Shown here piece by piece: positions 9,301-16,953 of a stretch of 24,700 nt of DNA. How positions within the stretch are numbered: the stretch's first letter is position 1; the number at the start of each line of letters is the position of its first letter. This stretch comes from CAIKZJ01 sp964626015. GTDB taxonomy: Bacteria > Bacteroidota > Ignavibacteria > Tepidaquicellales > Tepidaquicellaceae. The notes under the pieces were generated by a model. That model did not search any database. It worked only from the letters and a program-made list of their open reading frames with translations, and had not been told where the DNA came from. The translations under genes and the position numbers were made by a program. The stretch is from contig CAZVCC010000047.1 of NCBI GenBank assembly GCA_964626015.1, forward strand, positions 1-24,700. The letters run 5' to 3'.

Positions 9301-9931
9301 ACTTGGAGGTGGTTTCCAGCAGATTATTTGGGATGATTATCAGAACGAGAAAGATGAATTAGAAAAGATGATTGTGCAAAGAGATGATCTTCTGGAGTCA
9401 GAGAAAGACATTAACAAAACAATAGAGAAGATAAACAACGAAGCAAAAGAAAGATTTCTAAAGACTTTCGAAGAAATAAGACAGAACTTCATCCGCATTT
9501 TTAAGGAACTGTTTCAGGAAGGAGATGAAGCTAATCTGAAACTCGTATACGATGAAGATGAAAACGGTAAGATGAGTGATGATCCACTTGAAGCAAAAAT
9601 TGAAATAACTGCAAAACCGAGGGGTAAAAGACCCACATCGATAGAATTACTTTCCGGAGGAGAAAAAACATTAACGGCAATTGCCTTACTCTTTGCTATT
9701 TATCTTGTAAAACCGTCACCATTCTGTGTATTGGATGAAGTTGATGCACCGCTTGATGTTGCAAATCTTGGAAGATTTAACAGAATGATAAGAAAGTTCT
9801 CTGAAAAAACACAGTTTATACTTATTACACATAATGAAAGAACAATGGAGACCGTAGATACACTTTACGGAGTAACTATGCAAGAACCAGGTGTTACAAC
9901 GATTGTGGAAACAAGATTTAAGGACAACTAA
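6305..9931 (+). CDS. smc: Chromosome segregation ATPase SMC
   Basis: SMC is the ATPase of bacterial condensin; with ScpA and ScpB it loads near the origin and organises and separates sister chromosomes. The 1208-residue protein has the full architecture: an N-terminal head with Walker A GPNGSGKS (31-38), a long coiled coil, a globular hinge (about 505-665, including a DGD and a glycine-containing RSGG segment), a second coiled coil, and a C-terminal head with the ABC signature LLSGGEKT (about 1115-1122) and Walker B with LDEVDAPLD (about 1141-1149). The start is TTG, which gives the typical N-terminus MYLSKLEIFGFKSF. It follows the GH2-like gene with no gap, and the HAD gene starts 5 bp later. 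ScpA and ScpB are not in the window. Confidence 0.97.
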   Translation: MYLSKLEIFGFKSFPEKTTIEFSGGVSAIVGPNGSGKSNIVDALRWVLGEQGDKALRSERREDVVFSGTSKRKPLSIAEVALTIQNNRNILPTEYSEVQIARRFYRSGDTEYYLNGTKVRLKDIKTLFLDTGIGPDAYSVIELKMVETILSHVKNERRKMFEEASGIVSYKQNRDLTYKKLESVKETLKRVNDIIREKQRNVSTLERQAKKNEEAKIVFNELKLLEIVFYSYEYDKMHFEIKEIKDHENENITLKAKLESELKLSNSKYDSIQPEINELERNSSEINEELDEVKDNINRLERDNLVKTEKSKNLNSNIERLVEEIDTLSENLEKSKAKNDELEKVISVLKRTIEISEASLLEKKANVDRTITLITNKKTEISDIGINVKENLKKFNRQKTEYEKSKFTQENNLERLKQISENNKDLLEEISHLEKEKYSHQEELERVNKSKRNVENELRAEIEKRQKLNIKIESLRKEITDLTINLQNNKSKTEYLQNIIDNFEDFAEGIKHIKNDKTIDYAKTVLDSLEVDDKYKIAIETALGEVANYLIVDDSRYLNKLIDKLSNDDKGKVTFILGDKLMSENNSLIHFDYQYFNPDLLKDSNVLGFADKFIKCKNIEDEYLFRYILDEYVIVEDLDTAFRVSSDNYYKFITLDGDIVTQSVVRSGGKTKEENIRFGRENQIEKLRKEMFELEEMLKDNEDELNRQKSNMNQLKDSEINLMLDELNKSAVKLNNEISLIDFRLSDLNKNVSENENVYKKLKEDNEKLTVNINEFIKILSKIENEQSNLEKELTFLTEEYTQIDIEHTQNQSDYSTFLIEFNRLKNELKNEENSLTRIQNTLEFQHAQINKDRLQIEKNKSELEEYAVLIASNNDGIQKLNHERNEIKKRLDDNDEILNVKKSEKEIIEKEQRVKRHEFDKVSQLLVESQIKIREYEIRSEQYTDILNKKYEINIENPPEELKNDLFETKKSYSDVNNIFDEDKAFREIDSLAERLKRLGGGFQQIIWDDYQNEKDELEKMIVQRDDLLESEKDINKTIEKINNEAKERFLKTFEEIRQNFIRIFKELFQEGDEANLKLVYDEDENGKMSDDPLEAKIEITAKPRGKRPTSIELLSGGEKTLTAIALLFAIYLVKPSPFCVLDEVDAPLDVANLGRFNRMIRKFSEKTQFILITHNERTMETVDTLYGVTMQEPGVTTIVETRFKDN

Positions 9932-9936
9932 TAAAA

Positions 9937-10674
9937 TTGAGATATCCTAAGTTGAAGATATTCTGTGATTTCGACGGAACAGTTACAAAGAAAGACGTAT
10001 GGGTTGACGCACTTGGAAGGTTCATAAAAGATAAAAAAGCTTTCGATGTCATTTGTAAAGACTTTGAATTTGGACGCATTACATCCCGAGAATGCATAAA
10101 ACGGGAACTTGTTCTGATTGAAGATTTTAGTTTTGAGGAATTTAATACTTTTATTGAGCAACAGGAATTAGACGATTACTTTCTTGACTTTATTGATTAC
10201 TGCGATCAAATGAAATTTGAAGTAACTTTACTAAGTGAGGGACTTGATTATTATGTCAACTATGTCATTAAGAAATTTAACATAAAACTGAAATATTATA
10301 GTAATAGGTTATTACTTCTTAACTTAAACGGAAAAGTAAAACTAACTTGTGATTTTCCTTATTCCGATGAACATTGCAATACTTGCGGAGTAAGTAAAAG
10401 GAATTTATTGATGGCAAATACAAACGACCTTGATAAAGAAATATCTGTGTTTATTGGTGATGGAGTATCAGACTTTTGTGTCAGCAGTTATGCTGATGTT
10501 GTATTTGCAAAGAACAAACTTGCTTCATATTGCTGGAAAAATAATATAACCTATTACGAATATAAAGACTTTAGAGATATTAAGAATAAATTCATAAAAA
10601 TAATTGAAAATGGAGTTTTTAAACAAAAGCAAAATGCCAAAACATTACGAAAAGAAGTTCTTTTAGGAGGATAA
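9937..10674 (+). CDS. HAD-superfamily phosphatase, MtnX-like
   Basis: This is a HAD-IB phosphatase resembling MtnX-type (methylthioribulose salvage) and phosphoserine-phosphatase-like enzymes. Motif I is DFDGTVT with nucleophile D11 and acid D13, motif II is S100 in LLSEG, motif III Lys is K154, and motif IV is GDGVSD (D175, D179). The EHCNTCGVSK segment with a C147-x-x-C150 pair, followed by ADVVFAK, is typical of the MtnX-like branch. No other methionine-salvage gene is nearby, so the true substrate may differ; the 245-residue length is normal. The start is TTG, 5 bp after smc. The gene ends one base before the methyltransferase start, and its last codons carry that gene's Shine-Dalgarno sequence, so the two are probably translated together. 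Confidence 0.8.
   Translation: MRYPKLKIFCDFDGTVTKKDVWVDALGRFIKDKKAFDVICKDFEFGRITSRECIKRELVLIEDFSFEEFNTFIEQQELDDYFLDFIDYCDQMKFEVTLLSEGLDYYVNYVIKKFNIKLKYYSNRLLLLNLNGKVKLTCDFPYSDEHCNTCGVSKRNLLMANTNDLDKEISVFIGDGVSDFCVSSYADVVFAKNKLASYCWKNNITYYEYKDFRDIKNKFIKIIENGVFKQKQNAKTLRKEVLLGG
10665..10670 (+). promoter_or_regulatory. Strong Shine-Dalgarno sequence inside the end of the HAD gene
   Basis: AGGAGG sits 5 bases before the GTG start at 10676, overlapping the last codons of the HAD gene. It decides the GTG start of the membrane methyltransferase. It stands out because I could not find a clear Shine-Dalgarno sequence before the other genes inspected in this window. Confidence 0.8.
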
Positions 10675-10675
10675 A

Positions 10676-11260
10676 GTGAAACAACTAGGAAAAATATTAT
10701 TTAAATACCGGAGTTACACACCTTTACCATTTGTTTTTTGCATGATTCTTTTTATGGAGCCAACTTTATATTCCATGGCTACAGGGTTTTGTGTTGTGAT
10801 TATAGGTGAAGCAATAAGAGTATGGTCAGTTGGATATGCAGGAAGCGAGACAAGAACAACATCAGGGGTAGGCGGTTCTAATTTAGTGACACAAGGTCCA
10901 TACGCGATAATAAGAAATCCACTGTACTGGGGAAACATAATGATTTATTCTGGATTTGGAATAATGAGTAACGCTTTATTTCCATACCTGCTTATAGTAG
11001 CTTTTGTATATTTTGTATTCCAATATTATCTGATTATTTTCAATGAAGAAGAATATCTGAAGAAAACATACAAAGAAGAGTTTTTTGAATACTGCAGACA
11101 TGTAAAGCGTTTCCTCCCGGTAGCAAATCCACTTCCGGACAGAATAAAATCTAAACTTTTGTTTGATTTAAAAGAAGGAATAAAATCTGAGAAAAGGTCA
11201 TTGCAGGCAGTTACAATAGTATCAATAATCATACTAATTAAGTATATTTTTCTGCAATAG
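10676..11260 (+). CDS. ICMT/PEMT-family integral membrane methyltransferase
   Basis: This 194-residue membrane protein belongs to the isoprenylcysteine carboxyl methyltransferase / phospholipid methyltransferase superfamily, which transfers a methyl group from S-adenosylmethionine to lipid or lipidated substrates at the membrane. The SAM-binding signature is seen in VTQGPYAIIRNPLYWGN (71-87) and the C-terminal part in EEEYLKKTY (124-132) followed by RHVKRFLP (141-148). About five hydrophobic segments are visible, the last (about 176-193) at the very C-terminus. The real substrate cannot be told from sequence; a role in phospholipid or lipid A chemistry is suggested only by its position directly before lpxB. 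The GTG start is supported by AGGAGG five bases upstream. Confidence 0.82.
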   Translation: MKQLGKILFKYRSYTPLPFVFCMILFMEPTLYSMATGFCVVIIGEAIRVWSVGYAGSETRTTSGVGGSNLVTQGPYAIIRNPLYWGNIMIYSGFGIMSNALFPYLLIVAFVYFVFQYYLIIFNEEEYLKKTYKEEFFEYCRHVKRFLPVANPLPDRIKSKLLFDLKEGIKSEKRSLQAVTIVSIIILIKYIFLQ

Positions 11261-11262
11261 AA

Positions 11263-12378
11263 ATGAATAAAACTGATATATTTGTAATCGCGGGTGAATC
11301 TTCGGGAGATGCTCATTCAGCAAAACTAATTCAGGATATACTTAAAATTAACAACAATCTAATTATTCATGGTATAGGTGGTGCCAGATTACAAGAACAA
11401 GGCGTAAATGTATTATTTGACTATTCAGAAATCAATTATATAGGGTTTGCTAACATTGCCAGAAATTATATTTATCTAAAGAGCAGGTTAGATTATACTG
11501 CTAATAAAATAGTTGAACTCTCTCCAAAAGTACTAATACTTTGTGATTTTCCCGGTTTCAATTTAAGAATAGCCAAGAAGATCAGAGAAGTGTTCGGAGG
11601 GAAGATAATTTATTACATAACACCACAAGTCTGGGCTTGGCATAAGAGCAGGGTCAAACAACTTAAGAAATACACTGATGCTTGTTTTACAATTTTACCT
11701 TTCGAAAAAGAGATTCTTAACAAGGAAGGAATAAAAGCTTACTATTCCGGAAGCCCTGTTTTAAGGAATTGCGAAGAGTACATTGAAAAAGCGAACAAAA
11801 AAATCAGAAAACAAAAAGTCGTGTCAATTATGCCAGGAACGAGAAAAGAAGAGATTGCGAGAATATTACCGACTCTTAATGAAATCGGGAAATTGCTAAA
11901 ATTAAATAATGAATATGAAATAAATCTAATTTGCTCGGAGAATATAGGGAAAAATTTTTATACCAAGTATGTTAACTGCGACTACATAAAACTTATCTTA
12001 CCGACTAAAGAAAGTAATTTAAATACAATATATAACTCCGATTTTGTAATAACAAAATTTGGGACATCAAATCTTGAATGTGCTTTTCTTGGTATACCGT
12101 TTGTGGCTGTTTACAAAGCAAGTTTATTAAATTATTTAATAGCAAAAATGCTTGTGAATCTTAAGTATTTATCTTTAGTAAATATTGTTATGGATAAGGA
12201 AGTAGTAAAGGAATATATACAGGATAAATTTACACCAAACAATATTATTAAAGAAACAGAAAGAATATTTTCAGATGTCTCTTATAAGAATAAAATGCTG
12301 ACTGAATTCAGCTCTTTAAAAGAAAGATTTGATAGAGAGAAAACTAATCCTGCAGAGTATATTTGCAAAGAATTGTGA
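11263..12378 (+). CDS. lpxB: Lipid-A-disaccharide synthase
   Basis: LpxB is a peripheral inner-membrane glycosyltransferase (GT19) that joins UDP-diacylglucosamine and lipid X to form the tetraacyl lipid A disaccharide 1-phosphate. Motifs in order are AGESSGDAHSA near the start, CDFPGFNLR, the hallmark YYITPQVWAWHKSRV, MPGTRKEEI in place of the usual LPGSR, and a donor-site FGTSNLECAFLGIP followed by VYKAS. The usual GHP motif reads GSP here, near residue 163. Length (371) is normal. It starts 2 bp after the methyltransferase stop and its last 4 bases overlap the preferred lpxK start, so the two steps of lipid A synthesis are adjacent and probably coupled. It can only work if LpxA, LpxC, LpxD and LpxH/I are encoded elsewhere. 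Confidence 0.94.
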   Translation: MNKTDIFVIAGESSGDAHSAKLIQDILKINNNLIIHGIGGARLQEQGVNVLFDYSEINYIGFANIARNYIYLKSRLDYTANKIVELSPKVLILCDFPGFNLRIAKKIREVFGGKIIYYITPQVWAWHKSRVKQLKKYTDACFTILPFEKEILNKEGIKAYYSGSPVLRNCEEYIEKANKKIRKQKVVSIMPGTRKEEIARILPTLNEIGKLLKLNNEYEINLICSENIGKNFYTKYVNCDYIKLILPTKESNLNTIYNSDFVITKFGTSNLECAFLGIPFVAVYKASLLNYLIAKMLVNLKYLSLVNIVMDKEVVKEYIQDKFTPNNIIKETERIFSDVSYKNKMLTEFSSLKERFDREKTNPAEYICKEL

Positions 12379-13388
12379 ATATTATTATAATAATATTAAG
12401 ATTATTTCTTTTCCCATTTTCCGTAATATATTACTTGATTATAATATTTCGGAATTTACTTTACGATTCGGGTATAATAAAGCAATCAACTTTCAAAACT
12501 CCTATAATTTCTGTTGGTAATATTACAACTGGGGGAACGGGAAAAACCCCGTTTGTAATGTTTTTAACAGAATACTTCATTAAGAAAGGAATGAAGGTAG
12601 GAGTAATATCGAGAGGCTATAAAAATAATACTAAAAAGCTTGTAATAGCCCATGACGGTAAATGTACTAAAGCAAATGTTAAACAAACCGGTGATGAGCT
12701 CGGGATGATTATCAACAGATTTACAAGTGTAAAAGAATCATTCTTTGCGATTGCTTATTACAATCGAATCAAAGCAATACAGAAGATGGAAGCATTATTT
12801 AAACCGGATATAATATTGCTTGATGATGCATTTCAAAACCGAAAGATAAAGAAGACAGTTGATATTGTATTAATAAACAAAGAAAGTAAATCATATCTGG
12901 ACTGTATATTACTGCCTTCAGGAAATCTTAGAGAGTCCAAATCAACTTTAAAGAGAGCCGATATTGTTCTCAACAACTTTAAATTTGCAAAAAATAGTGA
13001 TAGAAAGAAAAATTCATTCAATTATGTGGATAAAGGTTTTTTCGATTATGAATCTCAAAAACTTAATAATTATACCGATATAAAGGCGATAATAATCTCA
13101 GGAATAGCAGATAACAGGAGTTTTATTAATGCTGTTAAAAATTCAGGAATTGATATTCTAACATCATTTACTTATTCAGATCATTTTGAGTATAGAGAAA
13201 GTGATATAATTCAGTTAGTGGCAGCATGGTCAGAAAATGTTGTATTTATAACAACTGAAAAAGATTTCATTAAATTAAGAGAGTTTAAGTTCTTTATTGA
13301 AAAATACCCTGTTTATTATTTACGAATTGATATATATATGGATATTTACAATATTGAAGAATTGCTTATTAATAAAAATATATTATGA
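12375..13388 (+). CDS. lpxK: Tetraacyldisaccharide 4'-kinase
   Basis: LpxK is a membrane-associated P-loop kinase that phosphorylates the 4' position of the lipid A disaccharide made by LpxB, giving lipid IVA. A hydrophobic N-terminal helix (about 2-25) anchors it. The P-loop GNITTGGTGKTP (48-59) is the family signature, followed by VISRGY, TGDELGM and ILLDDAFQNRKI, all typical of LpxK. I chose the GTG at 12375 because it overlaps the lpxB stop as GTGA, the same 4-base overlap used at several junctions in this operon; a TTG at 12363 is also in frame and adds four residues. Neither has a clear Shine-Dalgarno sequence. The stop overlaps the next start as ATGA. Confidence 0.92.
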   Translation: MNIIIIILRLFLFPFSVIYYLIIIFRNLLYDSGIIKQSTFKTPIISVGNITTGGTGKTPFVMFLTEYFIKKGMKVGVISRGYKNNTKKLVIAHDGKCTKANVKQTGDELGMIINRFTSVKESFFAIAYYNRIKAIQKMEALFKPDIILLDDAFQNRKIKKTVDIVLINKESKSYLDCILLPSGNLRESKSTLKRADIVLNNFKFAKNSDRKKNSFNYVDKGFFDYESQKLNNYTDIKAIIISGIADNRSFINAVKNSGIDILTSFTYSDHFEYRESDIIQLVAAWSENVVFITTEKDFIKLREFKFFIEKYPVYYLRIDIYMDIYNIEELLINKNIL

Positions 13389-14059
13389 TAGGAATTACTG
13401 TCTGTGAAAATAATTTTGACTTATACCTGAGATGGCTTGAGCATTTCAATGCAAAGTTTGCAGTTATTGATTTTAGGGAAAATGACGCATTAGATAAGTT
13501 CAGTAGTGTATCGGGATTGATATTATCAGGGGGAATAGATATTTATCCCGAATTGTACAATGACTGGGAAAACAAGGAGGATACAGGGAAATATAATTCC
13601 AACAGAGACGGTTTTGAGTACAAGCTTATTGAGCATGCTCTGAAGTATGAAATACCTATTCTGGGAATTTGCAGAGGGTGTCAACTACTTAATGTTTATT
13701 TTAATGGTTCCCTTATCTATGATATTCCTACTATTCGTAAAGTAAATCATAACAAAATTGATAAGGATACGATGAGGTTACACAATATTAATATCGTAAA
13801 AGATACAATTCTATATAACTGCGTTAATAAAGAAACAGGAATTGTAAACAGTTCTCATCATCAATCAGTTGACAGACTTGGAGAGGGATTAATTATATCA
13901 TCCAGAGCAGATGACGGGATAATTGAATCTATTGAATACGCGGATAAAAGTAATAAATCATTTCTTATGGGAATACAATGGCATCCAGAAAGGTTTACGA
14001 ATTATAATGACGAATTTTCCAAGAACATTTATCATGCTTTTGAGGATTCTTTAAAATGA
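13385..14059 (+). CDS. C26-type glutamine amidotransferase-fold hydrolase
   Basis: This 224-residue protein is a class I glutamine-amidotransferase-fold hydrolase of peptidase family C26, the group of gamma-glutamyl-GABA hydrolase (PuuD). The nucleophile C96 lies in GICRGCQLLN, and the partner residues H200 and E202 lie in the motif GIQWHPERF. The segment ILSGGIDIYP (46-55) and NSSHHQSV are also family features. No synthetase or polyamine-pathway gene is adjacent, so it should act as a stand-alone hydrolase of a gamma-glutamyl compound whose identity I cannot tell. It overlaps lpxK and the EnvC-like gene by 4 bases each, so it is firmly inside the lipid A/envelope part of the operon. Confidence 0.85.
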   Translation: MIGITVCENNFDLYLRWLEHFNAKFAVIDFRENDALDKFSSVSGLILSGGIDIYPELYNDWENKEDTGKYNSNRDGFEYKLIEHALKYEIPILGICRGCQLLNVYFNGSLIYDIPTIRKVNHNKIDKDTMRLHNINIVKDTILYNCVNKETGIVNSSHHQSVDRLGEGLIISSRADDGIIESIEYADKSNKSFLMGIQWHPERFTNYNDEFSKNIYHAFEDSLK

Positions 14060-15222
14060 TGTACACTTTTAAGATATCTTTTGTTTTGCTTTTTTTAATT
14101 ATAACGGGTTTTACTAATTACATACCGAGAGAAGATCTGCAAAAGCAGCTTTATTATTATAAATCTGATATAAATAGTTATGAGTCAAAAATTGCTGAAT
14201 GGAACAGATTAATTGCCAGTCTAACAACAAGACAAAAGACATTAGAGAACAGAATAAAAGTTTTATCTGAGTTACTTGAAAATATTAAAACCGGTGATAG
14301 TAAGAACGATGTATTAAAACAGGAAGCTGAATTTATAAGCCACAATGAAAAAATTGAAAAACTAAAAGAAGAATTTAAAAAAAGAATTTTATGGCTTTAC
14401 AAAAAGGGTCCGGATTATCAGTATCAGATACTTTTTACATCCGATTCTCCAGTTAAATTTTATGCAAGACTTCAGTACCTGAACAAACTTTCTGAGAAAC
14501 GTAAAACAGATTTTGAAAGAATAAAATATGAAGAGTATGCTTATGAAGAAGGAAAGAGAATCAAAGGTTACAGAAAATCAGACTTATTACGTTACATAAA
14601 CGAGAAAAAGGAAGACCAAACATTGTTATTGTTTGAAAAAATTAATATAGAGGATTCAATATTAATGTTAAGGTCAAATGCTGATAATCTATTGTATCAG
14701 GTTGAAAAATTGAAACCATATATTATTGAAATTGAATACTCACTATCCAATAATCAGGAAGTAAACAAGTACGAACTCAAAACTATCCCTGATTATAAAT
14801 CAGACAGTTTTGATTCACTAAAAGGAGTCCTAATTTTTCCGGTGACCAGCACTAATATTATAAACGATTTTGGGAAATCAATTGACAGAAATACAGGTGC
14901 AATAATTAACAACGAAGGAATAGATGTGAGTATTTCCGAGAATTCGGAGGTTAGATGTGTTGCGGATGGTGTTGTTGAAAATATTTTAGATGTACCGCTA
15001 TACAGGACAATTACTGTTATCAAACATAGTAACGGATACAGGACTGTTTATGGTTTAATAAAAGATATTCGCGTTAATATTGGTGAAAAAGTTACGGCGG
15101 GTAAAATTATCGCATCAACATCAAAAAATCTCGATGGACAAATATTTCACTTTGAAATCAGGAGAGGGACAACAGCTGAAGACCCTAAATACTGGGTTGC
15201 GAGAGTAAAGCAAGTTATATGA
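14056..15222 (+). CDS. EnvC-like murein hydrolase activator with degenerate M23 domain
   Basis: The protein has a signal peptide (about 1-20), a long charged coiled coil (about 25-245) and a C-terminal LytM/M23 domain (about 265-388). This is the architecture of EnvC, a periplasmic activator of cell-wall amidases at the division site. Active M23 enzymes use an H-x3-D motif, a catalytic His and an H-x-H motif. Here the first His is N286 (D290 is kept), the YGH-type His appears as L334, and H-x-H reads I363-F-H365. Most zinc and catalytic residues are therefore lost, which fits an activator rather than an endopeptidase. The target would be an AmiA/B/C-type amidase encoded elsewhere. The start overlaps the preceding gene as ATGA, and the next codon is also ATG. 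Confidence 0.87.
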   Translation: MMYTFKISFVLLFLIITGFTNYIPREDLQKQLYYYKSDINSYESKIAEWNRLIASLTTRQKTLENRIKVLSELLENIKTGDSKNDVLKQEAEFISHNEKIEKLKEEFKKRILWLYKKGPDYQYQILFTSDSPVKFYARLQYLNKLSEKRKTDFERIKYEEYAYEEGKRIKGYRKSDLLRYINEKKEDQTLLLFEKINIEDSILMLRSNADNLLYQVEKLKPYIIEIEYSLSNNQEVNKYELKTIPDYKSDSFDSLKGVLIFPVTSTNIINDFGKSIDRNTGAIINNEGIDVSISENSEVRCVADGVVENILDVPLYRTITVIKHSNGYRTVYGLIKDIRVNIGEKVTAGKIIASTSKNLDGQIFHFEIRRGTTAEDPKYWVARVKQVI

Positions 15223-15878
15223 AATTAAATAAAACAAATCCTATAGTAAGCGTTGTTATCCCTGTTTACAACAGAAAAAAGTTGTTCTTCAGGGCATACA
15301 ATTCATTAATGAACCAGTCTTACAACGATTACGAATTGATAGTAGTTGACGATGGCAGCAATGACGGATTTCACAAAAAATTGTTTGAGTTTATGGATCA
15401 CGATTACAGATTAAAATATATTAAACACTATAACAGAGGAACAGCATTATCACTAAATGCAGGAATAAGAATATCAGAAGGTAAATACATTACATTTCTT
15501 GATTCTGATGACGAATATGGTAAAGAGCACATTTCGAAAAGAGTAAAATATATGAGTGCAAATAAGAAGGTAGATATCATTCATTCTCCCGCGGTTATGA
15601 TTGGAAAAGATGAGGATATGTATGTTCCTGATGTAAGGAATAGAAAAAGGCTTATACATTTAAAAGAATGTGTATTGGGTGCAACCATTTTTGGGAAGAA
15701 AGAAGCATTTTACAAGCTTAACGGATTCAAGAATATATTTTCGTACGATTCAGACTTTATTAAGAGAGCGGAAAAGTACATAAACGTCAAGAGATTAGAT
15801 TATTTGACATATTTTTATTATAGAAATTCGAGCGATAGTATACTTACTAAGTTAAAGAACAAAATGTATGAAAAGTGA
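15219..15878 (+). CDS. Family 2 glycosyltransferase
   Basis: This is a GT-A-fold, family 2 glycosyltransferase of 219 residues. The nucleotide-sugar-binding start SVVIPVYNR (11-19) is followed by VVDDGS (42-47) and the metal-binding D-x-D in FLDSDDEY (93-100). The C-terminal acceptor part is short, with no membrane segment, so the enzyme is cytoplasmic or peripheral. The substrate is unknown; a role in LPS or another surface glycan is plausible from the lpxB/lpxK and EnvC neighbours. Its start overlaps the EnvC-like gene as ATGA and its end runs 11 bases past the ATG proposed for ribD. Confidence 0.88.
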   Translation: MKLNKTNPIVSVVIPVYNRKKLFFRAYNSLMNQSYNDYELIVVDDGSNDGFHKKLFEFMDHDYRLKYIKHYNRGTALSLNAGIRISEGKYITFLDSDDEYGKEHISKRVKYMSANKKVDIIHSPAVMIGKDEDMYVPDVRNRKRLIHLKECVLGATIFGKKEAFYKLNGFKNIFSYDSDFIKRAEKYINVKRLDYLTYFYYRNSSDSILTKLKNKMYEK

Positions 15879-16953
15879 TGATATGAAATACATGCAAGAA
15901 TGCCTAAAACTTGCAATAAAAGGAAAAGGTAATGTTGAACCGAATCCGATGGTAGGTTGCGTAATTGTAAAGAACAGTATAATTGTTGGAAGAGGTTACC
16001 ATAAAAGATATGGATTTAATCACGCCGAAGTGAATGCTATAAATAATACGCTGAAAAAGGGAAACAACATAAGAAACAGTACATTATACGTAAATCTGGA
16101 ACCCTGTTCACATTTTGGGAAAACACCTCCTTGTACAGATTTAATAATAAAGAACAAGATAAAAAGAGTTGTGATAGGAATGAAAGACCCGAATAAAAAA
16201 GTTAATGGCAAGGGTATAAATAATTTAAGAAATGCAGGTATCGAAGTTCGGATAGGAGTATTAAAAGAAAAATGCAGTCATTTAAACGAAAAATATATTG
16301 TAAATGTAACTGAAAAGCGGCCTTATGTTACATTAAAAATTGCACAAAGCATAGATGGCAAAATAGCTCTTAATAATTTTAGATCACAGTGGATAACTGA
16401 TATATATTCAAGGAAATTAGCACATTTTATAAGAAGTAATTATGATTGTATATTAATCGGCAAGAATTCGGTAATTCAGGATGATCCGGAATTAACAGTC
16501 AGATTGTTTGATTCTAAAAAGCATCCCGTTAGGGTAATTATTGATAGGGACTTAAAGTTAAGCAATAAATATAAATTACTAAAAAATTATTCTCCATTAA
16601 CGATAATCTATCACTCAAGTAACAAAAAGGTATTAGACTTAGAATATCTCAAATATATAAGATTGAAAAGTAATGGTGGGCAGTTGAAAATCGATGAGAT
16701 ATTGAAAAGTCTTTACAAACTTGGGTATAACACACTATTAGTAGAAGGAGGAGCGAATGTGTATTCTCAATTTGCAAAGAATAACTTATTTGATGAAATT
16801 GATTTATTTATTGCACCGAAGATTATAGGACAGGGGATTTCTTCGTTTAAGGATTATCAAATAAAGAAATTAGAGAATGCAAAGCAAATAAAATTAACAG
16901 AAATTAAAATACTTGATAAGGATTTATTATTAATTTATAAAAATTATAAATAA
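15868..16953 (+). CDS. ribD: Bifunctional riboflavin deaminase/reductase RibD
   Basis: RibD carries out two steps of riboflavin synthesis: deamination of the pyrimidine intermediate from GTP, then NADPH-dependent reduction of its ribose side chain. The N-terminal deaminase domain (about 1-145) has the zinc motif HAE (52-54) and PCSHFGKTPPC with C80 and C89. The C-terminal reductase domain begins at TLKIAQSIDGKIA and has a conserved LLVEGGANV segment for NADPH and substrate binding. The 361-residue length is normal. The ATG at 15868 overlaps the previous gene by 11 bases; an ATG at 15883, four bases after that stop, would give an equally usual N-terminus. The stop shares one base with the riboflavin synthase start. 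Confidence 0.95.
   Translation: MKSDDMKYMQECLKLAIKGKGNVEPNPMVGCVIVKNSIIVGRGYHKRYGFNHAEVNAINNTLKKGNNIRNSTLYVNLEPCSHFGKTPPCTDLIIKNKIKRVVIGMKDPNKKVNGKGINNLRNAGIEVRIGVLKEKCSHLNEKYIVNVTEKRPYVTLKIAQSIDGKIALNNFRSQWITDIYSRKLAHFIRSNYDCILIGKNSVIQDDPELTVRLFDSKKHPVRVIIDRDLKLSNKYKLLKNYSPLTIIYHSSNKKVLDLEYLKYIRLKSNGGQLKIDEILKSLYKLGYNTLLVEGGANVYSQFAKNNLFDEIDLFIAPKIIGQGISSFKDYQIKKLENAKQIKLTEIKILDKDLLLIYKNYK

Noticed and set aside
6305..9931. smc as SbcC/Rad50
   Set aside because: It has a globular SMC hinge rather than a zinc hook, and no SbcD partner is adjacent.
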